From contig CABTXO010000090.1 in the NCBI GenBank assembly GCA_902488725.1, forward strand, positions 1-6,742: a DNA stretch of 6,742 nucleotides, in the 5' to 3' direction. Made by a program: the position numbers and the translations under genes. The notes under the pieces were generated by a model that did no database searches, was not told the origin of the DNA, and saw nothing but the letters and a program-made list of their open reading frames with translations. The DNA comes from an uncultured Bacteroidales bacterium (GTDB lineage Bacteria; Bacteroidota; Bacteroidia; Bacteroidales; UBA932). Below, one piece after another: positions 5,574 to 6,742 of the stretch; within the stretch, counting starts at the first letter, position 1, and each line of letters begins with the position of its first letter.

Positions 5574-6742
5574 TTACAGCGCCCAGCCCTTGGTCCAGTC
5601 GTTGCCTGCCTGCACGGCGCCCTTGTAGGAGGCTTCCGTGAAGAAGGGGTCGGAGGGCGCCTTGCCGCCGGCCAGGGTTCCGACATATTTGCCGGTCAAG
5701 GAGAATTTCTGGTTGGTCAGGTTGCCTTCGGCGGCCGCGAACTTGTCGTTGGTGTAGATTCCTTCCTTGGAGGAAAGTTCGTTTGCAAGGGCGACGTGCT
5801 TCAAGATGGAGGTTCCGCCGAGCAAGGCGTTCTCCGTCTCCTTCGTTTCAACGGTCAAGCAGTTTGCCTTTCCGGTCACGATCGCATTGTAGATCTCGAC
5901 CTGCGTGCCGGCGCGCAGCCGGATGCCGCGGTGGTTCGCTTCGGACATGTTCCCCACCAGGGTGATGTTGGAGATCACGGGGTGCGCGACAGGGGTGGCC
6001 GCGAAGTTCTTGCCGTTGTTGTCGCACTCCATCAGGCAGTCCATGTCGTAGCCGGCGGCAGCCTTGCCGCTCTGGTAGGCCACCAGGAACTGCGCCTTGC
6101 CGTTCCATCCTTCCGTCCAGTCGAAAGAGTCGTCCGAGCAGTCGGTGGAAACCAGATGCTTCACGTTGACGCTCCCGCCGAAGAACTCGAAGCCGTCGTC
6201 AGAACCCTTGTAGGCTTGGCAATATTCAATCGTGGTGCCGTTGCCGACGCCATAGAGCGACAGGCCGTTGGCCTCGTGCTCCTCGTCGAAGGCGTAACCG
6301 GTGTATTCCAACCGGACATATTTCAGGATGCCGGAGTTGTCGGCGTCGTTGCTGCCGCCGTAGGCGGCACCGCCGATTTCGGAGCTGCCCTTGCCACCTT
6401 CGGCATTGGTGTGGGCCTTTCCGCAGATGTGGATGCCGCCCCATGCGCCGGGCTGCTTGCGCTCGGAGGTCATGATGATGGGCTTGGAGGCAGTGCCTTC
6501 CGCCATGATCTTGGCGCCCTGCTCGACCAGGATGTAGTCCACTTTGTCGTCGTCCACGGCCAGGATGGTCGTTCCGGCCGGAATGGTCAGGGTGGCTCCG
6601 CTCTTGACATGGATGCCTCCGTCAAGTTTGTAGGTGTTGCCGCTGACGAGGGTACGGTTGGCTTTGATGTCCGCATTGAGGAGCAGATCCTCCTCTTTCC
6701 GGGGCTTCTGTCCAGGATCCGTCTTGTTGCAGGCGTTCAACA
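5574..6742 (-). CDS. Right-handed beta-helix lipoprotein, 5'-truncated by the window edge
   Basis: The first complete codon in view is TTG (Leu) at 6740-6738, read as L-N-A-C. This is a lipobox, so the visible protein starts just before the lipidated Cys and the signal peptide lies beyond the right edge; the TTG is not a real start. After a charged linker (NKTDPGQKPRKEED) the chain has beta-helix-like coils: GIHVKSGATLTIPAGTTI (42-59), GAWGGIHICGKAHTN (98-112), LKYVRLEYTGYAF (139-151), GSDDGFEFFGGSVNVKHL (179-196), CSDDSFDW (201-208) and HRGIRLRAG. It ends NDWTKGWAL, similar to the tail of a widespread Bacteroidetes family of uncharacterised beta-helix lipoproteins. Repeated Asp pairs (181-182, 203-204, and D232/D234/D240) suggest metal-binding turns; that is inference. 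No polysaccharide-lyase catalytic motif is recognisable, so binding or structural roles are as likely as enzymatic ones. It ends at TAA (5576-5574) followed by a terminator. No T9SS sorting domain is seen. Confidence 0.82.
   Translation of the reverse strand, partial: LNACNKTDPGQKPRKEEDLLLNADIKANRTLVSGNTYKLDGGIHVKSGATLTIPAGTTILAVDDDKVDYILVEQGAKIMAEGTASKPIIMTSERKQPGAWGGIHICGKAHTNAEGGKGSSEIGGAAYGGSNDADNSGILKYVRLEYTGYAFDEEHEANGLSLYGVGNGTTIEYCQAYKGSDDGFEFFGGSVNVKHLVSTDCSDDSFDWTEGWNGKAQFLVAYQSGKAAAGYDMDCLMECDNNGKNFAATPVAHPVISNITLVGNMSEANHRGIRLRAGTQVEIYNAIVTGKANCLTVETKETENALLGGTSILKHVALANELSSKEGIYTNDKFAAAEGNLTNQKFSLTGKYVGTLAGGKAPSDPFFTEASYKGAVQAGNDWTKGWAL

Noticed and set aside
1..6742. CRISPR arrays, insertion sequences, tRNA/rRNA genes, attachment sites
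   Set aside because: No regularly spaced repeats, transposase-like product, cloverleaf-type sequence or terminal inverted repeats were seen on reading both strands.

Overview
This window looks like chromosomal DNA from a member of the Bacteroidales (gut or rumen type). The grounds are a SusC/SusD outer-membrane nutrient-uptake pair, SPII lipoproteins with an acidic stretch just after the lipid cysteine, a TAnnTTTG-type -7 promoter box, AT-rich rather than Shine-Dalgarno-type sequence before start codons, and GC-rich coding with AT-rich intergenic DNA. I cannot name a species. Everything supportable is on the minus strand, so transcription runs from right to left.

Layout in transcription order. 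(1) 6742-5574: most of a surface-type lipoprotein with a right-handed beta-helix fold; its signal peptide lies beyond the right edge, and it ends in a strong intrinsic terminator (about 5511-5555). (2) 5510-5357: an AT-rich promoter and leader region with a short palindrome, a GC-rich hairpin and a tiny upstream reading frame. (3) 5356-2303: a SusC/RagA-family TonB-dependent transporter of 1017 aa. (4) 2284-572: its SusD/RagB-family substrate-binding lipoprotein of 570 aa, 18 bases downstream and surely co-transcribed. (5) 548-514: a strong terminator with a UUCG loop that closes the susCD unit. (6) 461-92: a 118-aa membrane-anchored small protein of unknown function with its own promoter box, apparently on a leaderless mRNA. 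(7) 91-1: no supportable gene, but a GC-rich direct repeat and hairpin.

How the parts work together: SusD-like lipoproteins sit on the cell surface as a lid over the SusC-like barrel, capture a glycan or peptide-type ligand and pass it through the barrel, powered by TonB. No glycoside hydrolase, peptidase, sulfatase, ECF sigma/anti-sigma pair or hybrid two-component sensor is encoded here, so the substrate cannot be inferred. The susCD pair is bounded by terminators on both sides and reads as a stand-alone two-gene unit. The beta-helix lipoprotein upstream may belong to the same nutrient function, but it is transcriptionally separated by its terminator.

I did not find a clearly new multi-gene system. 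The points most worth a second look are a CxxC motif replacing the usual aromatic residues in the SusC N-terminal domain, the uncharacterised leaderless 118-aa gene, the structured susC leader, and the enzyme-less, terminator-isolated susCD unit.
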